Below are positions 35,436-47,091 of a stretch of DNA of 64,000 nt, piece after piece. This stretch comes from LMUY01 sp964244585 (GTDB taxonomy: Bacteria > Pseudomonadota > Alphaproteobacteria > Acetobacterales > Acetobacteraceae): the NCBI GenBank assembly GCA_964244585.1, contig CAXTJM010000009.1, forward strand, positions 1-64,000, given 5' to 3'. Below the pieces are notes generated by a model. The model ran no database searches. It had not been told where the DNA came from and saw only the letters and a program-made list of their open reading frames with translations. Both the position numbers and the translations under genes were made by a program. Position 1 is the stretch's first letter; each line of letters starts with the position of its first letter.

Positions 35436-36724
35436 TCGGGCTGGACCCGATCGAGGATGCCTCGCGCGACGAATTGGCGGCATTGCAGACGCAGCGGCTC
35501 GCGGCCACGTTGCACCAGGTCTATGCGGCCGTGCCGCATTATCGGCGCGCCTTCGATGCGGCGGGCGTGCATCCGGACGATTTCCGCGACTTGGCGGACC
35601 TGCGGCGCTTCCCCTTCACAGTGAAGACGGATTTGCGGGACAACTACCCGTTCGACCTGTTCGCCGTGCCGCGGGCCGAAGTTGCGCGGATACACGCCTC
35701 CTCCGGAACGACGGGCAAGCCGGTCGTGGTCGGCTACACCGCGGCCGACCTCGAAATGTGGGCCGGGGTGGTGGCCCGATCGCTCTACGCCGCGGGGGCA
35801 CGCCGGGGCATGACAATGCACAATGCCTACGGCTACGGCCTGTTCACAGGCGGGATGGGCATCCATTCCGGGGCAGAGCGGCTGGGATGCACGGTCGTCC
35901 CGGTGGGCGGCGGCATGACCGAGCGGCAGGTGCAGCTCATCACCGATTTCCGGCCGGAGATCATCACCGTCACCCCGTCCTACATGCTTGCGCTGCTGGA
36001 CGAGTTCGTCCGGCAAGGCCTCGACCCGCGGCAAAGCTCACTGAAGATCGGCATCTTCGGTGCGGAGCCCTGGACCAATGCCATGCGCTCGGAGATCGAA
36101 CAGGCGTTCGGGCTGGATGCGGTCGACATATATGGCTTGTCGGAGGTCGTGGGCCCCGGCGTAGCGCAGGAATGCGTGGAGACGAAGGATGGCCTGCACA
36201 TCTGGGAGGACCATTTCTACCCGGAGGTGATCGATCCGCTCACCGGCGACGTCCTGCCGGACGGCGAAACCGGAGAGCTGGTGTTCACCTCGCTGACCAA
36301 GCAGGCAACGCCGATTATCCGCTATCGCACGCGCGACTTGACGCGGTTGCTGCCCGGCACCGCCAGGCCGGGCTTTCGCCGGATGGAAAAGGTCACCGGG
36401 CGGTCGGACGACATGATCATCCTGCGCGGCGTCAACGTCTTCCCGACTCAGATCGAAGAGATCCTGCTGGCGACGGAGTGGTGTGCCGGGCATTTCCAAC
36501 TCGAGTTGCTGCGGGAGGGCCGCATGGATTCGATGGTGGTCCATGCTGAGGCGCGTGTCGCCGCATGGGATGGCGACGGGCTGACGAAAGCCGCAGCCGG
36601 TGTGGCGCAGCAGATCAAAGGCCAGATTGGGATCACCGCCCTTGTGGTCGCCGAGCCGCCGGGCAGCCTGGAGCGGTCGGTCGGGAAGGTGCGGCGGGTC
36701 ATCGACCGCCGCACCAAGCCATGA
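35432..36724 (+). CDS. paaK: Phenylacetate-CoA ligase
   Basis: 430 residues, the usual PaaK length, with a GTG start at 35432 overlapping the paaI stop. ASSGTTGKPVVVGYT is the ATP-binding P-loop, with IFGAEPWTNAMR, DIYGLSEVVGPGV and YRTRDLTRLLPG as other adenylate-forming motifs. It activates phenylacetate to phenylacetyl-CoA. The ring-epoxidase genes paaABCDE are not adjacent. Confidence 0.95.
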   Translation: MIGLDPIEDASRDELAALQTQRLAATLHQVYAAVPHYRRAFDAAGVHPDDFRDLADLRRFPFTVKTDLRDNYPFDLFAVPRAEVARIHASSGTTGKPVVVGYTAADLEMWAGVVARSLYAAGARRGMTMHNAYGYGLFTGGMGIHSGAERLGCTVVPVGGGMTERQVQLITDFRPEIITVTPSYMLALLDEFVRQGLDPRQSSLKIGIFGAEPWTNAMRSEIEQAFGLDAVDIYGLSEVVGPGVAQECVETKDGLHIWEDHFYPEVIDPLTGDVLPDGETGELVFTSLTKQATPIIRYRTRDLTRLLPGTARPGFRRMEKVTGRSDDMIILRGVNVFPTQIEEILLATEWCAGHFQLELLREGRMDSMVVHAEARVAAWDGDGLTKAAAGVAQQIKGQIGITALVVAEPPGSLERSVGKVRRVIDRRTKP

Positions 36725-36736
36725 CCCTTCGGTCCG

Positions 36737-38911
<2,175 letters not shown>

Positions 38912-39008
38912 TCTGATGTCCCATGGATGATCGGGCAGGAAGCGTTTGGCAGGCCGCAAGGTTCCTTGAAGCCGTGCTTCGAAGCCGGTCTCCGGCGCAG
39001 CCGAACCC

Positions 39009-39635
39009 CTAGCGCCGGAGCACCTGCAACGGGTGGCGGCACTCCCACCCCAGTCGCTGCAACTCCGGCAGGTCATCCTCGGCCGCGGGGTATCCCAGGC
39101 AGAGATAGCCGATGAACGCCCAGCCCGATGGTACGTCCAGGGCGGCCGCAACCGCCGCCGGGTTCAGGATCGACACCCAGCCCAGCCCCAGCCCCCGGGC
39201 CCTGGCCGCGAGCCAAAGCGTGTGGATGGCCAGCACGGCCGAATAGGCGGTGGTCTCCGGCATCGTGCCGCGTCCCAGGCCGCCGCCCTGCTGCGGATCC
39301 GGGTCGGCGAACACGGCCAGGTGGCAAGGCGCCTCATCCAGCCCGGCCAGTTTCAGGCGGGCATACTCCGTCCCTCGACCGGCATGTTGGCGATCCAGCG
39401 CATCGGCGTTGCAGGCGGTGAAATCCGCCCGGATCGCCGCCCGGCGCGCCGGGTCGTCGACCTGGACGAACCGCCAGGGCTGGCTCAGCCCGACGGAGGG
39501 GGCAAGTGCGACGACGGCAAGCAACTCGTCCAGCCATCCTGGCGGCAGCGGATCGGGACGGAAATGCCGCACGTCCCGTCGCCAGCGGAACAGTTCCAGC
39601 AACTGCCCGCGGAATGCCACGTCGAACACCGCCAT
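39009..39635 (-). CDS. bluB: 5,6-dimethylbenzimidazole synthase BluB
   Basis: 208 residues of the nitroreductase fold. FRWRRDVRHFRPDPLPPGWL and LAPSVGLSQPWRFVQ are characteristic BluB motifs. It fragments FMNH2 with oxygen to make DMB, the lower ligand of cobalamin. It lies between the GH63 gene (9 nt upstream) and glgX (about 100 nt downstream), an unusual neighbourhood with no cobalamin gene nearby. Confidence 0.88.
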   Translation of the reverse strand: MAVFDVAFRGQLLELFRWRRDVRHFRPDPLPPGWLDELLAVVALAPSVGLSQPWRFVQVDDPARRAAIRADFTACNADALDRQHAGRGTEYARLKLAGLDEAPCHLAVFADPDPQQGGGLGRGTMPETTAYSAVLAIHTLWLAARARGLGLGWVSILNPAAVAAALDVPSGWAFIGYLCLGYPAAEDDLPELQRLGWECRHPLQVLRR

Positions 39636-39644
39636 CCTGCGGGC

Positions 39645-42341
39645 TTACGTGGCCACCACCGGACCGGGCGTCGCGGACGGCATGGTTGCTGTGGTTCGGG
39701 CCCATACGCTGTCGGGACCGGCAAGCAGCAGCGCGATGCAGCCCGTCCATCCTGTCTGGTGGGAGGCGCCCAGGCCACGGCCGGTGTCGCCATGGAAATA
39801 TTCGTGGAACAGCAGGTGGTCGCGGAAGTCCGGATCGTTCTGCGATGCGGCGTCGTCGCCCAGGAACGGCCGCCTGCCATCCGGACCACGCAGGAACAGC
39901 GCCTTCAGCCGATCGGCCAGCATCCGCGCGACCCCGTCCATCGACAGCATCTGGCCCGATCCCACCGGGCATTCCACCTTGAAATCATCGCCGTAATACC
40001 GGTGGAACTCCCGCAGGCTGTCCACCAGCAGGATGTTCACGGGCATCCACACCGGGCCGCGCCAGTTCGAATTGCCGCCGAATGCGTGGGAGGTGCCTTC
40101 GCCCGGCTCATACCCGATGCTGAACCGGCCTTCGCTGACGGTGAGCACGTACGGATGGGCCTCGTGGTATTTGGACAGCGCCCGCACGCCGTAGGGTGAC
40201 AGGAACTCGGCCTCGTCCAGCATCTGCCGCAGCAGCATCTTCATCCGGTGGCCGCGCAACAGGGACAGCAGGTGCCGCTCGCCGGTACCCTGCTCCGTCC
40301 AACGGGAGATCAGCGCCGCCAGGTCGGGCCGGTCGTTGAGGAAGTATTGCAGCCTTTCACTGAACGAGGGCAGGGCCTGGAACGCCCGGCTGCCGATGAC
40401 CTCGACCGCGAAGAGCGGGATCAATCCCACGATCGAGCGCACGCGCAACGGGATGGCCTGGCCGTCGGGCAGGTGCAGCACATCGTAGAAGAACTGGTCC
40501 TGCTCGTCCCACAGGCCGATGCCGCCGGCCTTGGTCATGGCCTCGGCGATATAGAGGAAATGCTCGAAGAACTTGGTCGCCATGTCCTCGTAGGCATCGT
40601 CCTCGATGGCGAGTTCCAGTGCGATACGCATCATGTTCAGCGTGAACATGGCCATCCAGGCGGTGCCGTCCGACTGGTCGATGATGCCGCCGGTGGGCAG
40701 CGGGTGCGAACGGTCGAAGATCGTGATGTTGTCCAGGCCCAGGAAGCCGCCCTGGAACAGGTTGCGGCCGCTGTCGTCCTTGCGGTTCACCCACCAGGTG
40801 AAGTTCAGCAGCAATTTGTGGAACGCCATTTCCAGGAACTTGCGGTCCGCCTTGCCGGTCATGGCGCGGTCCATCTGGAACACGCGGATCACGGCCCAGG
40901 CATGCACTGGCGGGTTCACGTCGCCGAACGCCCATTCATAGGCGGGCAACTGGCCGTTCGGATGCATGTACCGCTCGCGCATCAGCATCAGCAACTGCGC
41001 CTTGGCGAAGGCCGGGTCGATCAAGGCGAAGGTGACGGTGTGGAACGCCAGGTCCCAGGCAGCGTACCAGGGATATTCCCAGCTATCCGGCATGGAAATG
41101 ACGTCGGAGTTGTCCAAATGCCGCCAATCGGCGTTGCGCCCCTCCTTCCGTTCTGCCGGCGGGGAAGGCTGCCCGGGATCGCCGTCCAGCCAACGGCGCA
41201 CGTCCAGGGCGTAGAACTGCTTCGACCACAGCATCCCCGCCAGCGCCTGGCGTTGCACGGCCCGGGCATCGGCATCCGGCATGTCGCGTTGCAAGGCCGC
41301 GTAGAACGCGTCGGCGTCGCCCCGGCGGCTCTCCATCACGGCATCGAACCACGCGAAGGCGTCGTCCGTGGTCTCCGGCCGCAGCCGCAGCCGCAGCCGC
41401 GTCTGGCCCCCGGCAGGGATTTCGACGCGCAGATGGGCGGCGCATTTCGTGCCGCGCCGCAACGGATTGATCGCGGTGCGATCGCCGTTCACCACGCAGT
41501 CGTTGATGCCATCCTTGAACGGGCCCGGCATCTTGCTGCCGTAGATCCGGTTGTAGTTCGTCTCGTTCTCGCAGAAGAGCCACTCGGCGCCTGGGGCATC
41601 CACCTCGCAGATGCGCACCCGGGCGAGCGCCGGATGCGTCGCGCGGATCTTCGTGCCTTCCAGCACCATGGCCGGCTTCGGTCGGCCCGGCACCCAGGTC
41701 CAGGTGTTGCGGGACCAGAATTGCGGCAGGATGTGCAGCGGCGCGGCGTCCGGCCCGCGATTGTGCACCGTGACCTGCATCAGGATATCGTCGGTCGACG
41801 CCTTGGCGTATTCGACCTCCACGTCGAAGTAGCGGCGCTCGTTGAACACGCCGGTGTCGATCAGCTCGAATTCCCGGTCGGCCACGCCGCGGGCGCCGTT
41901 CACCTCCACCAGCCGTTCGTAGGGAAAGGCGGCCTGCGGGTATTTGTAGAGCATCCGCATGTACGAATGCGTCGGCGTGCCATCCAGGAAGTAGTACAGC
42001 TCCTTTACGTCCTCGCCATGGTTGCCCTGCGCGTTGGTGAGGCCGAACAGCCGTTCCTTCAGGATCGGGTCGTGCTCGTTCCACAGCGCCAGGCTCAGGC
42101 ACCAGCGCAGCTTGTCGTCGGCGAAGCCGGCGATCCCGTCCTCGCCCCAGCGATAGGCGCGGCTGCGCGCCTGGTCATGCGGCAGGTAGTCCCAGGCGGT
42201 GCCGCCGGGGCTGTAATCCTCCCGCACCGTGCCCCATTGCCGCTCGCTGAGGTAGGGACCCCAGCGGCGCCAATCCTCGCCCCGCTGGGTGGCGAGCAGA
42301 CGGCGGCCCTCCGCCGTGTCGAAGAGTGGATCAGGGTCCAT
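39645..42341 (-). CDS. GH63-type glycosidase (large, MGH1-like)
   Basis: 898 residues, an (alpha/alpha)6 barrel protein of the bacterial GH63 type. Conserved stretches include WEYPWYAAWDLAFHTVTFALIDP, GGFLGLDNITIFDRSHPLP, DQSDGTAWMAMF and NSNWRGPVWMPVN. Members cleave alpha-glucosides such as glucosylglycerate or short alpha-glucans. No signal peptide is seen, so it is probably cytoplasmic. Its start overlaps the GH133 gene by 11 nt. Confidence 0.82.
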   Translation of the reverse strand: MDPDPLFDTAEGRRLLATQRGEDWRRWGPYLSERQWGTVREDYSPGGTAWDYLPHDQARSRAYRWGEDGIAGFADDKLRWCLSLALWNEHDPILKERLFGLTNAQGNHGEDVKELYYFLDGTPTHSYMRMLYKYPQAAFPYERLVEVNGARGVADREFELIDTGVFNERRYFDVEVEYAKASTDDILMQVTVHNRGPDAAPLHILPQFWSRNTWTWVPGRPKPAMVLEGTKIRATHPALARVRICEVDAPGAEWLFCENETNYNRIYGSKMPGPFKDGINDCVVNGDRTAINPLRRGTKCAAHLRVEIPAGGQTRLRLRLRPETTDDAFAWFDAVMESRRGDADAFYAALQRDMPDADARAVQRQALAGMLWSKQFYALDVRRWLDGDPGQPSPPAERKEGRNADWRHLDNSDVISMPDSWEYPWYAAWDLAFHTVTFALIDPAFAKAQLLMLMRERYMHPNGQLPAYEWAFGDVNPPVHAWAVIRVFQMDRAMTGKADRKFLEMAFHKLLLNFTWWVNRKDDSGRNLFQGGFLGLDNITIFDRSHPLPTGGIIDQSDGTAWMAMFTLNMMRIALELAIEDDAYEDMATKFFEHFLYIAEAMTKAGGIGLWDEQDQFFYDVLHLPDGQAIPLRVRSIVGLIPLFAVEVIGSRAFQALPSFSERLQYFLNDRPDLAALISRWTEQGTGERHLLSLLRGHRMKMLLRQMLDEAEFLSPYGVRALSKYHEAHPYVLTVSEGRFSIGYEPGEGTSHAFGGNSNWRGPVWMPVNILLVDSLREFHRYYGDDFKVECPVGSGQMLSMDGVARMLADRLKALFLRGPDGRRPFLGDDAASQNDPDFRDHLLFHEYFHGDTGRGLGASHQTGWTGCIALLLAGPDSVWARTTATMPSATPGPVVAT

Positions 42342-44205
42342 CAGGTGCTCCCAGCATGGCTTCGATACGGATCAGCTCGCCCAGCGACCAGGCCTGGAAC
42401 GGGCAACCACCGGGCGTGTGAGGGGCATCGCCATCCGCCACTTCCGACAGGTGGCCGAGACCGGTGGTGCGAAGCTGGGCATGCAGCGGTGGCAGGAACC
42501 GCGCCCGCCCCTCCGCCCGCGCCTCGGGGGTGTTGCCCCGGCTGGCCAGCCATGCGGCCACGAACGGCCCCAGCAGCCAGGGCCAGACGGTGCCCTGGTG
42601 GTAGGCTGCGTCCCGCTCCGCCGGGCCGCCGCGATACTGCGCGCGGTAATCCGGATCGTCCGGCGCCAGGGTCCGTAGCCCGAGCGGGGTCAGCAGCGAG
42701 CGCTCCGCCAACGCCACGACTCCCGCCACCTGGCGCGGCGTGAGCACGGGGATCGGCAGCCCGCCGGCAGCCAGTACCTGGTTGGGCCGGACCTGCCGGT
42801 CCCTGGCCCCCGGCACGCCATCGGCGTCCAGCACGTCGATCAGCCCGCCCGTGTCCTTGTCGGGGAACAGCGTCATCACGCTGTCCCGCGCCCGCAGCGC
42901 CGCCGAGACCCAGCGGTCGCCGCCCGGCCATTGGCCGGCGATCGCCAGCGCGTTCACCCAGAGCGCCTGCACCTCCACGGGCTTGCCGATCCGCGGGGTG
43001 ACGACATGGTCCCCGGTCTTGGCGTCCATCCAGGTGAGTTGCACGCCGGGCACGCCGGCGCGCAGCAAGCCGTCCTGCGGATCCAGGCCGATGCCGAACC
43101 GGGTTCCGGCGCCGTAACCCTCCAGGATGGCGGTCGCCGCCTCGCGCAGCCGGGCCGTCACGGCGCGGGAGGCGCCCCCCGCGCCGATCAGTTCGTGCAC
43201 GGCGACGATGAACCACAGTGAGGCGTCGACCGCGTTGTATTCGGGTGGAGAGCCGCCGTCCGGGAACCGGTTGGGCAGCATGCCCTCGCTGACATGGCCG
43301 GCCCAAGACAGCAGGATCTCCGCCGCCTCCTGCAAGCGGCCGCGTGCGATCAGCAATCCGCGCAGCGCGATGAAGCTGTCGCGGCCCCAGGCGGTGAACC
43401 AGGGGAAGCCGGCCAGTACCGTGGGTCCGGCCTCGTCCTGCACCAGGTACGAGTCGGCGGCCACGTCACGCGCCGGCCGGCCGCGCCGTTGACGTTCGGC
43501 GGCCTCCAACCCGGCCAGCGGCGTCGTCCCGGGGGTTCCGGCGCGCAGGACCAGCACTGCCTCCGTCGTGGACTGCCAGGTGAGCAGGCCGGGGCTGGCG
43601 AGGTCCTCGCCATCGTCCATGCCGCGTTCGACCTCCACGGCGTAGCTGAACCGGCGATACCAGTCGGGCGCGTCCGCCCAGGTGAAGTTGCCCCGCGCCG
43701 TCACGGCCGGCACGCCGGGATACGGCTGCCAGACCAGCGCCCCCGCATCATGCCGGGTGGTGAAGTCGAATGCCGGGTTCTCGTGGTGCAGGGCGTGGTA
43801 GTCGCGGCCCGACAGCAGCGGGCGTGCGGTCAGGTGGAACGGCTCGGCCGCCGACCAGCGCAGTACGGCCTCCTGCGTCGCGCGGGATACGAAGATGTCC
43901 TGCCGGATGGTTCGCCCGTCGGGCAGGGCGAACTGCCAGGACGGCCAGGGCAGGGAGGTGAACGATGCGATGCGCCACCGCCCGTCCGGAAAGGCCGACC
44001 CGCCCAGATAGGCCTGGCTGCTGAGCGCGGTCCGGCCACCTGGCGTTTCCGCGAACACCTCGAGCCCGTTGACCAGGACGAAACGCCCGGCGGCGTTAGC
44101 CGCCAGCAGCAGCGCGTGGTAGCGCCGGGTCCGGATCAGCCCCGCCGTGCCGGACGCGAACCCGCCGCCCCCGTCCGCCTCAAGCCATTCCGCATCCAAG
44201 TCCAT
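42331..44205 (-). CDS. Amylo-alpha-1,6-glucosidase family protein (GH133-like debranching enzyme)
   Basis: 624 residues. The N-terminal domain (GGGGFASGTAGLIRTRRYHALLLA) and the (alpha/alpha)6 catalytic part (FPWFTAWGRDSFIALRGLLI, EYNAVDASLWFIVAVHEL) are those of glycogen debranching enzyme family GDE_C. It removes alpha-1,6-linked glucose stubs. It is the first gene of the leftward GH133-GH63-bluB-glgX run. Confidence 0.88.
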   Translation of the reverse strand: MDLDAEWLEADGGGGFASGTAGLIRTRRYHALLLAANAAGRFVLVNGLEVFAETPGGRTALSSQAYLGGSAFPDGRWRIASFTSLPWPSWQFALPDGRTIRQDIFVSRATQEAVLRWSAAEPFHLTARPLLSGRDYHALHHENPAFDFTTRHDAGALVWQPYPGVPAVTARGNFTWADAPDWYRRFSYAVEVERGMDDGEDLASPGLLTWQSTTEAVLVLRAGTPGTTPLAGLEAAERQRRGRPARDVAADSYLVQDEAGPTVLAGFPWFTAWGRDSFIALRGLLIARGRLQEAAEILLSWAGHVSEGMLPNRFPDGGSPPEYNAVDASLWFIVAVHELIGAGGASRAVTARLREAATAILEGYGAGTRFGIGLDPQDGLLRAGVPGVQLTWMDAKTGDHVVTPRIGKPVEVQALWVNALAIAGQWPGGDRWVSAALRARDSVMTLFPDKDTGGLIDVLDADGVPGARDRQVRPNQVLAAGGLPIPVLTPRQVAGVVALAERSLLTPLGLRTLAPDDPDYRAQYRGGPAERDAAYHQGTVWPWLLGPFVAAWLASRGNTPEARAEGRARFLPPLHAQLRTTGLGHLSEVADGDAPHTPGGCPFQAWSLGELIRIEAMLGAPDGP

Positions 44206-44270
44206 GCCGGCTCCGCCCTGGGAAGGGCAGGATGCCCGTGACGCAGGCTAGCCGCAAAACGCCGCCGCGG

Positions 44271-45155
44271 TCAGCCCCGCACGTCCATCGCAGAGCGCAG
44301 CCCGTCGCTGACCATGTTGAAGCAGATCGAGGTTGCGAAGATGCACAGCCCCGGCAGCATCGCGGTCACCGGCTGCGTGTAGATCGCCGTGCGCAGCGTA
44401 TTCAGCATCAGCCCCCATTCCGGCTCCGGCGGCTTGGTGCCGAGTCCGAGGAAGGACAGCCCGGCGGCGAGGATCATGGACACGCTGATCAGGCTGGTGG
44501 CGTAGACGAAGATCGGCCCCAGCACGTTCGGCAGCACGTGGACGCGCACGATGGTCATGGCACCGGCGCCGCTAGCCCGCGCCGCCTCGACATAGTCCAG
44601 GTTGCGCACGCCCGCCGTCACCGTCTCGGCCACGCGGATGATCTGCGGCACGAACACCAGGGTGAGCGACAGGATGGCGTTGCCGATCCCGGCACCCAGG
44701 GCGCCGCTGATCGCCACGGCGAGCAGGACGGAGGGGAAGGCATAGAACACGTCCGTCGTGCGCATGATCAGCATGTTGACGAAACCGCCGGCAAACCCCG
44801 CGATCACCCCCAGCAGGCCACCGATGAAGAAGGAGAGCACGACCGGCGTGATGCCGATCGCCCATGACAGCCGGCCGCCGTACAGCAGCCGCGTCAGCAT
44901 GTCGCGCCCCAACTCGTCGGAGCCGAGCGGATAGCCCGGGAATCCGGCCGGCCTCAGGCGCCGCAGCATGGAGGTCTGGTACGGGTCGTGCGGCGCCAGC
45001 AGGGGGGCGAACGCGATGGCCAGCAGCATCAGCACCAGCAGGCCGCCGAACGCCAGCGTCACCCAGTCGCGCGACAGCCGCCGGCCGACGCCGCCCCAAT
45101 AGCCGCGGCTGCGGCGTTGCACGGGCGCGGCCATGCCGATCGCGGTGGCGCTCAT
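44271..45155 (-). CDS. dppC: Dipeptide/oligopeptide-type ABC transporter permease DppC-like
   Basis: 294 residues from ATG 45155, which overlaps the dppB stop by 4 nt. An N-terminal membrane segment (LAFGGLLVLMLLAIAFAPLL) precedes the family motif HDPYQTSMLRRLRPAG and PLGSDELGRDMLTRLLYGGRLS. The EAA loop YVEAARASGAGAM contacts the ATPases. It is the last gene of the transporter operon. Confidence 0.92.
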   Translation of the reverse strand: MSATAIGMAAPVQRRSRGYWGGVGRRLSRDWVTLAFGGLLVLMLLAIAFAPLLAPHDPYQTSMLRRLRPAGFPGYPLGSDELGRDMLTRLLYGGRLSWAIGITPVVLSFFIGGLLGVIAGFAGGFVNMLIMRTTDVFYAFPSVLLAVAISGALGAGIGNAILSLTLVFVPQIIRVAETVTAGVRNLDYVEAARASGAGAMTIVRVHVLPNVLGPIFVYATSLISVSMILAAGLSFLGLGTKPPEPEWGLMLNTLRTAIYTQPVTAMLPGLCIFATSICFNMVSDGLRSAMDVRG

Positions 45156-46105
45156 GCCCGTCTGATCCGCGGGTCCAGCATGGTCTGCACCACATCCACC
45201 ACCAGATTCACGGCCACGAAGAACAGCGCCAGCACCAGGATCGTGCCCTGCAGCACCGGGATGTCGCGCTGGAAGATCGCGCTGTTCAGCAGCAGGCCAG
45301 TGCCGGGCCAGCTGAACACCGTTTCCACCAGGATCGAGCCGCCCATCAAGTAGCCGAGCTGCAACCCCATCACCGACAACGCGCCCGGCGCGGCGTTGCG
45401 CGCCACGTGCCAGAAGATGCCGCCGCGCAGCATGCCCTTGCCGCGCAGGGTGTTGACGAAGTCCTGGCCCAGCACCTCGGCCACGATGCCGCGCACCGTG
45501 CGGGTGATGATCCCCATCGGGATCACGCTCAGCGTCACGGCCGGGAGCAGCAGGAATTCGAAATGCCCCCAATCCCACACCCAGTCGGAATTGCCGCCCG
45601 GCCCGGCGCCCATCGCCGGCAGCCAGCCCAGCAGCACGCTGAATACCACCACCATCACCATGCCCAGCCAGTAATGCGGCACGGACACCCCCGCGACCGC
45701 GAAGGAGGTCGCCGCCCGGTCGACCCAGCTGCCGCGCGCGGCGCCGGCCAGGCTGCCGAGCACCACCCCCAGGGTGAACCCGATCAACGAGGCGACCAGT
45801 GCCAGGCGCAGCGTGTTCACCAATGCCACGGAGAGGTCGGACCAGACGGAGCGGCCAGTCGCCAGCGACTTGCCGAGGTCCCCCGTCGCCACATGGCCGA
45901 GCCACAAGCCGAACTGGATCGGCAACGGCCGGTCCAGCCCGTAATCGTGCTTGATCTGGTCCACCACGTCCTGCGGCGCATCGGCCGGCACGATGGCGTT
46001 CACCGGGTCGCCTGGCGCGATATGCACGAGCATGAAGCATACCAGGCTGACCGCGAGTGCGATCGGGATGGCGTAGCCGAGCCGACGAAGGATGTACAGC
46101 AGCAT
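45152..46105 (-). CDS. dppB: Dipeptide/oligopeptide-type ABC transporter permease DppB-like
   Basis: 317 residues from ATG 46105, which overlaps the upstream stop by 1 nt. The N-terminal LLYILRRLGYAIPIALAVSL and HIAPGDPVNAI are typical DppB motifs, and the EAA-loop-like FVNTLRGKGML is present. About six membrane segments. It pairs with DppC. Confidence 0.93.
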   Translation of the reverse strand: MLLYILRRLGYAIPIALAVSLVCFMLVHIAPGDPVNAIVPADAPQDVVDQIKHDYGLDRPLPIQFGLWLGHVATGDLGKSLATGRSVWSDLSVALVNTLRLALVASLIGFTLGVVLGSLAGAARGSWVDRAATSFAVAGVSVPHYWLGMVMVVVFSVLLGWLPAMGAGPGGNSDWVWDWGHFEFLLLPAVTLSVIPMGIITRTVRGIVAEVLGQDFVNTLRGKGMLRGGIFWHVARNAAPGALSVMGLQLGYLMGGSILVETVFSWPGTGLLLNSAIFQRDIPVLQGTILVLALFFVAVNLVVDVVQTMLDPRIRRA

Positions 46106-47091
46106 CAGGCAGCCTCCGCCACGCGGTCCGGCACCCGAACGCATCGTGCGGCACGGCTGGGCGCCGGATGCCGCGGGGCGGGTACCACCGGCAGGCAGGC
46201 AGGCTCGGTATACGGGCAGCGCGCGGCGAAGGCGCATCCCTGGGGCGGATGTTCCAGGTTGGGCGGGGACCCGGGGATCGTGGTCAGCCGCGTGCCGCGG
46301 GCGCCCGCATGCACGGTGGCGCCCAGCAGGCCCTGCGCGTAGGGGTGCAGCGGCTCCCGCATCACGGCCGCAACCGGGCCTTCCTCGATGAACCGGCCGG
46401 CGTACATCACGGCGATGCGGTCGGCGACCTCGCCGGCGACGCCGAGGTCGTGGGTGACGAAGATCATCCCCATGCCGAGCTCCTCCTGCAGGCGGCGCAG
46501 CAGCAGCAGGATCTGGATCTGGACGGTGGCGTCCAGCGCGGTGGTCGGCTCGTCGGCCAGCAGCAGGCGGGGGCGGCACGACAGTGCGATGGCGATCATC
46601 GCGCGTTGCCGCAAGCCGCCGGACAGTTCGTGCGGGTAGGCTTCCAGCCGGCGCCTGGCGGAAGGGACCTGCACCAGTTCCAGCAGGTCCAGGGCGCGGC
46701 GGTCGGCGTCCGCCCGGCCGATCCGCTCGTGCCGCTGGATGGTCTCGCGAATCTGGCGCCCGACGGTGAACACCGGGTCGAGCGCGGTCATCGGTTCCTG
46801 GAAGATCATCGAGACGACGCTGCCGCGGATATCGGCCAGCTTGCGCTCGCTGGCGCCGACCACGTCGTGGCCGCCGACCCGCACCGTGCCGGACATCACC
46901 GTGCGCCGGGGCGGGTTCAACCGCATCAGCGCGCGCAGCGTCACCGACTTGCCGGAGCCGCTTTCGCCCAGGATGCACAGCGTCTCCCGCGGGGCGAGGT
47001 CGAAATCCACGCCTCCCACCGCGTGCACCGTGGCATCGCGGGAGACGAAGCGCACCGTCAGGTCGCGGACATGCACCAGGGGCTCGGTCAC
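46105..47091 (-). CDS. dppD: Dipeptide-type ABC transporter ATP-binding protein DppD-like
   Basis: 328 residues from GTG 47091, overlapping the dppF stop as GTGA. Walker A is GESGSGKS, signature YPHELSGGLRQR and Walker B LLLADEPTTALD. The C-terminal oligopeptide-transporter tail has the cysteines (CAFAARCPYTEPACLPV, then CVRVP) that bind an iron-sulfur cluster in some Dpp/Opp ATPases. Confidence 0.93.
   Translation of the reverse strand: MTEPLVHVRDLTVRFVSRDATVHAVGGVDFDLAPRETLCILGESGSGKSVTLRALMRLNPPRRTVMSGTVRVGGHDVVGASERKLADIRGSVVSMIFQEPMTALDPVFTVGRQIRETIQRHERIGRADADRRALDLLELVQVPSARRRLEAYPHELSGGLRQRAMIAIALSCRPRLLLADEPTTALDATVQIQILLLLRRLQEELGMGMIFVTHDLGVAGEVADRIAVMYAGRFIEEGPVAAVMREPLHPYAQGLLGATVHAGARGTRLTTIPGSPPNLEHPPQGCAFAARCPYTEPACLPVVPAPRHPAPSRAARCVRVPDRVAEAA

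Noticed and set aside
40248..42743. An 831-codon plus-strand open frame covering the GH63 gene
   Set aside because: It is antisense to a well-matched GH63 protein, is Gln/His/Arg rich and has no domain; long antisense frames are normal at this GC content.
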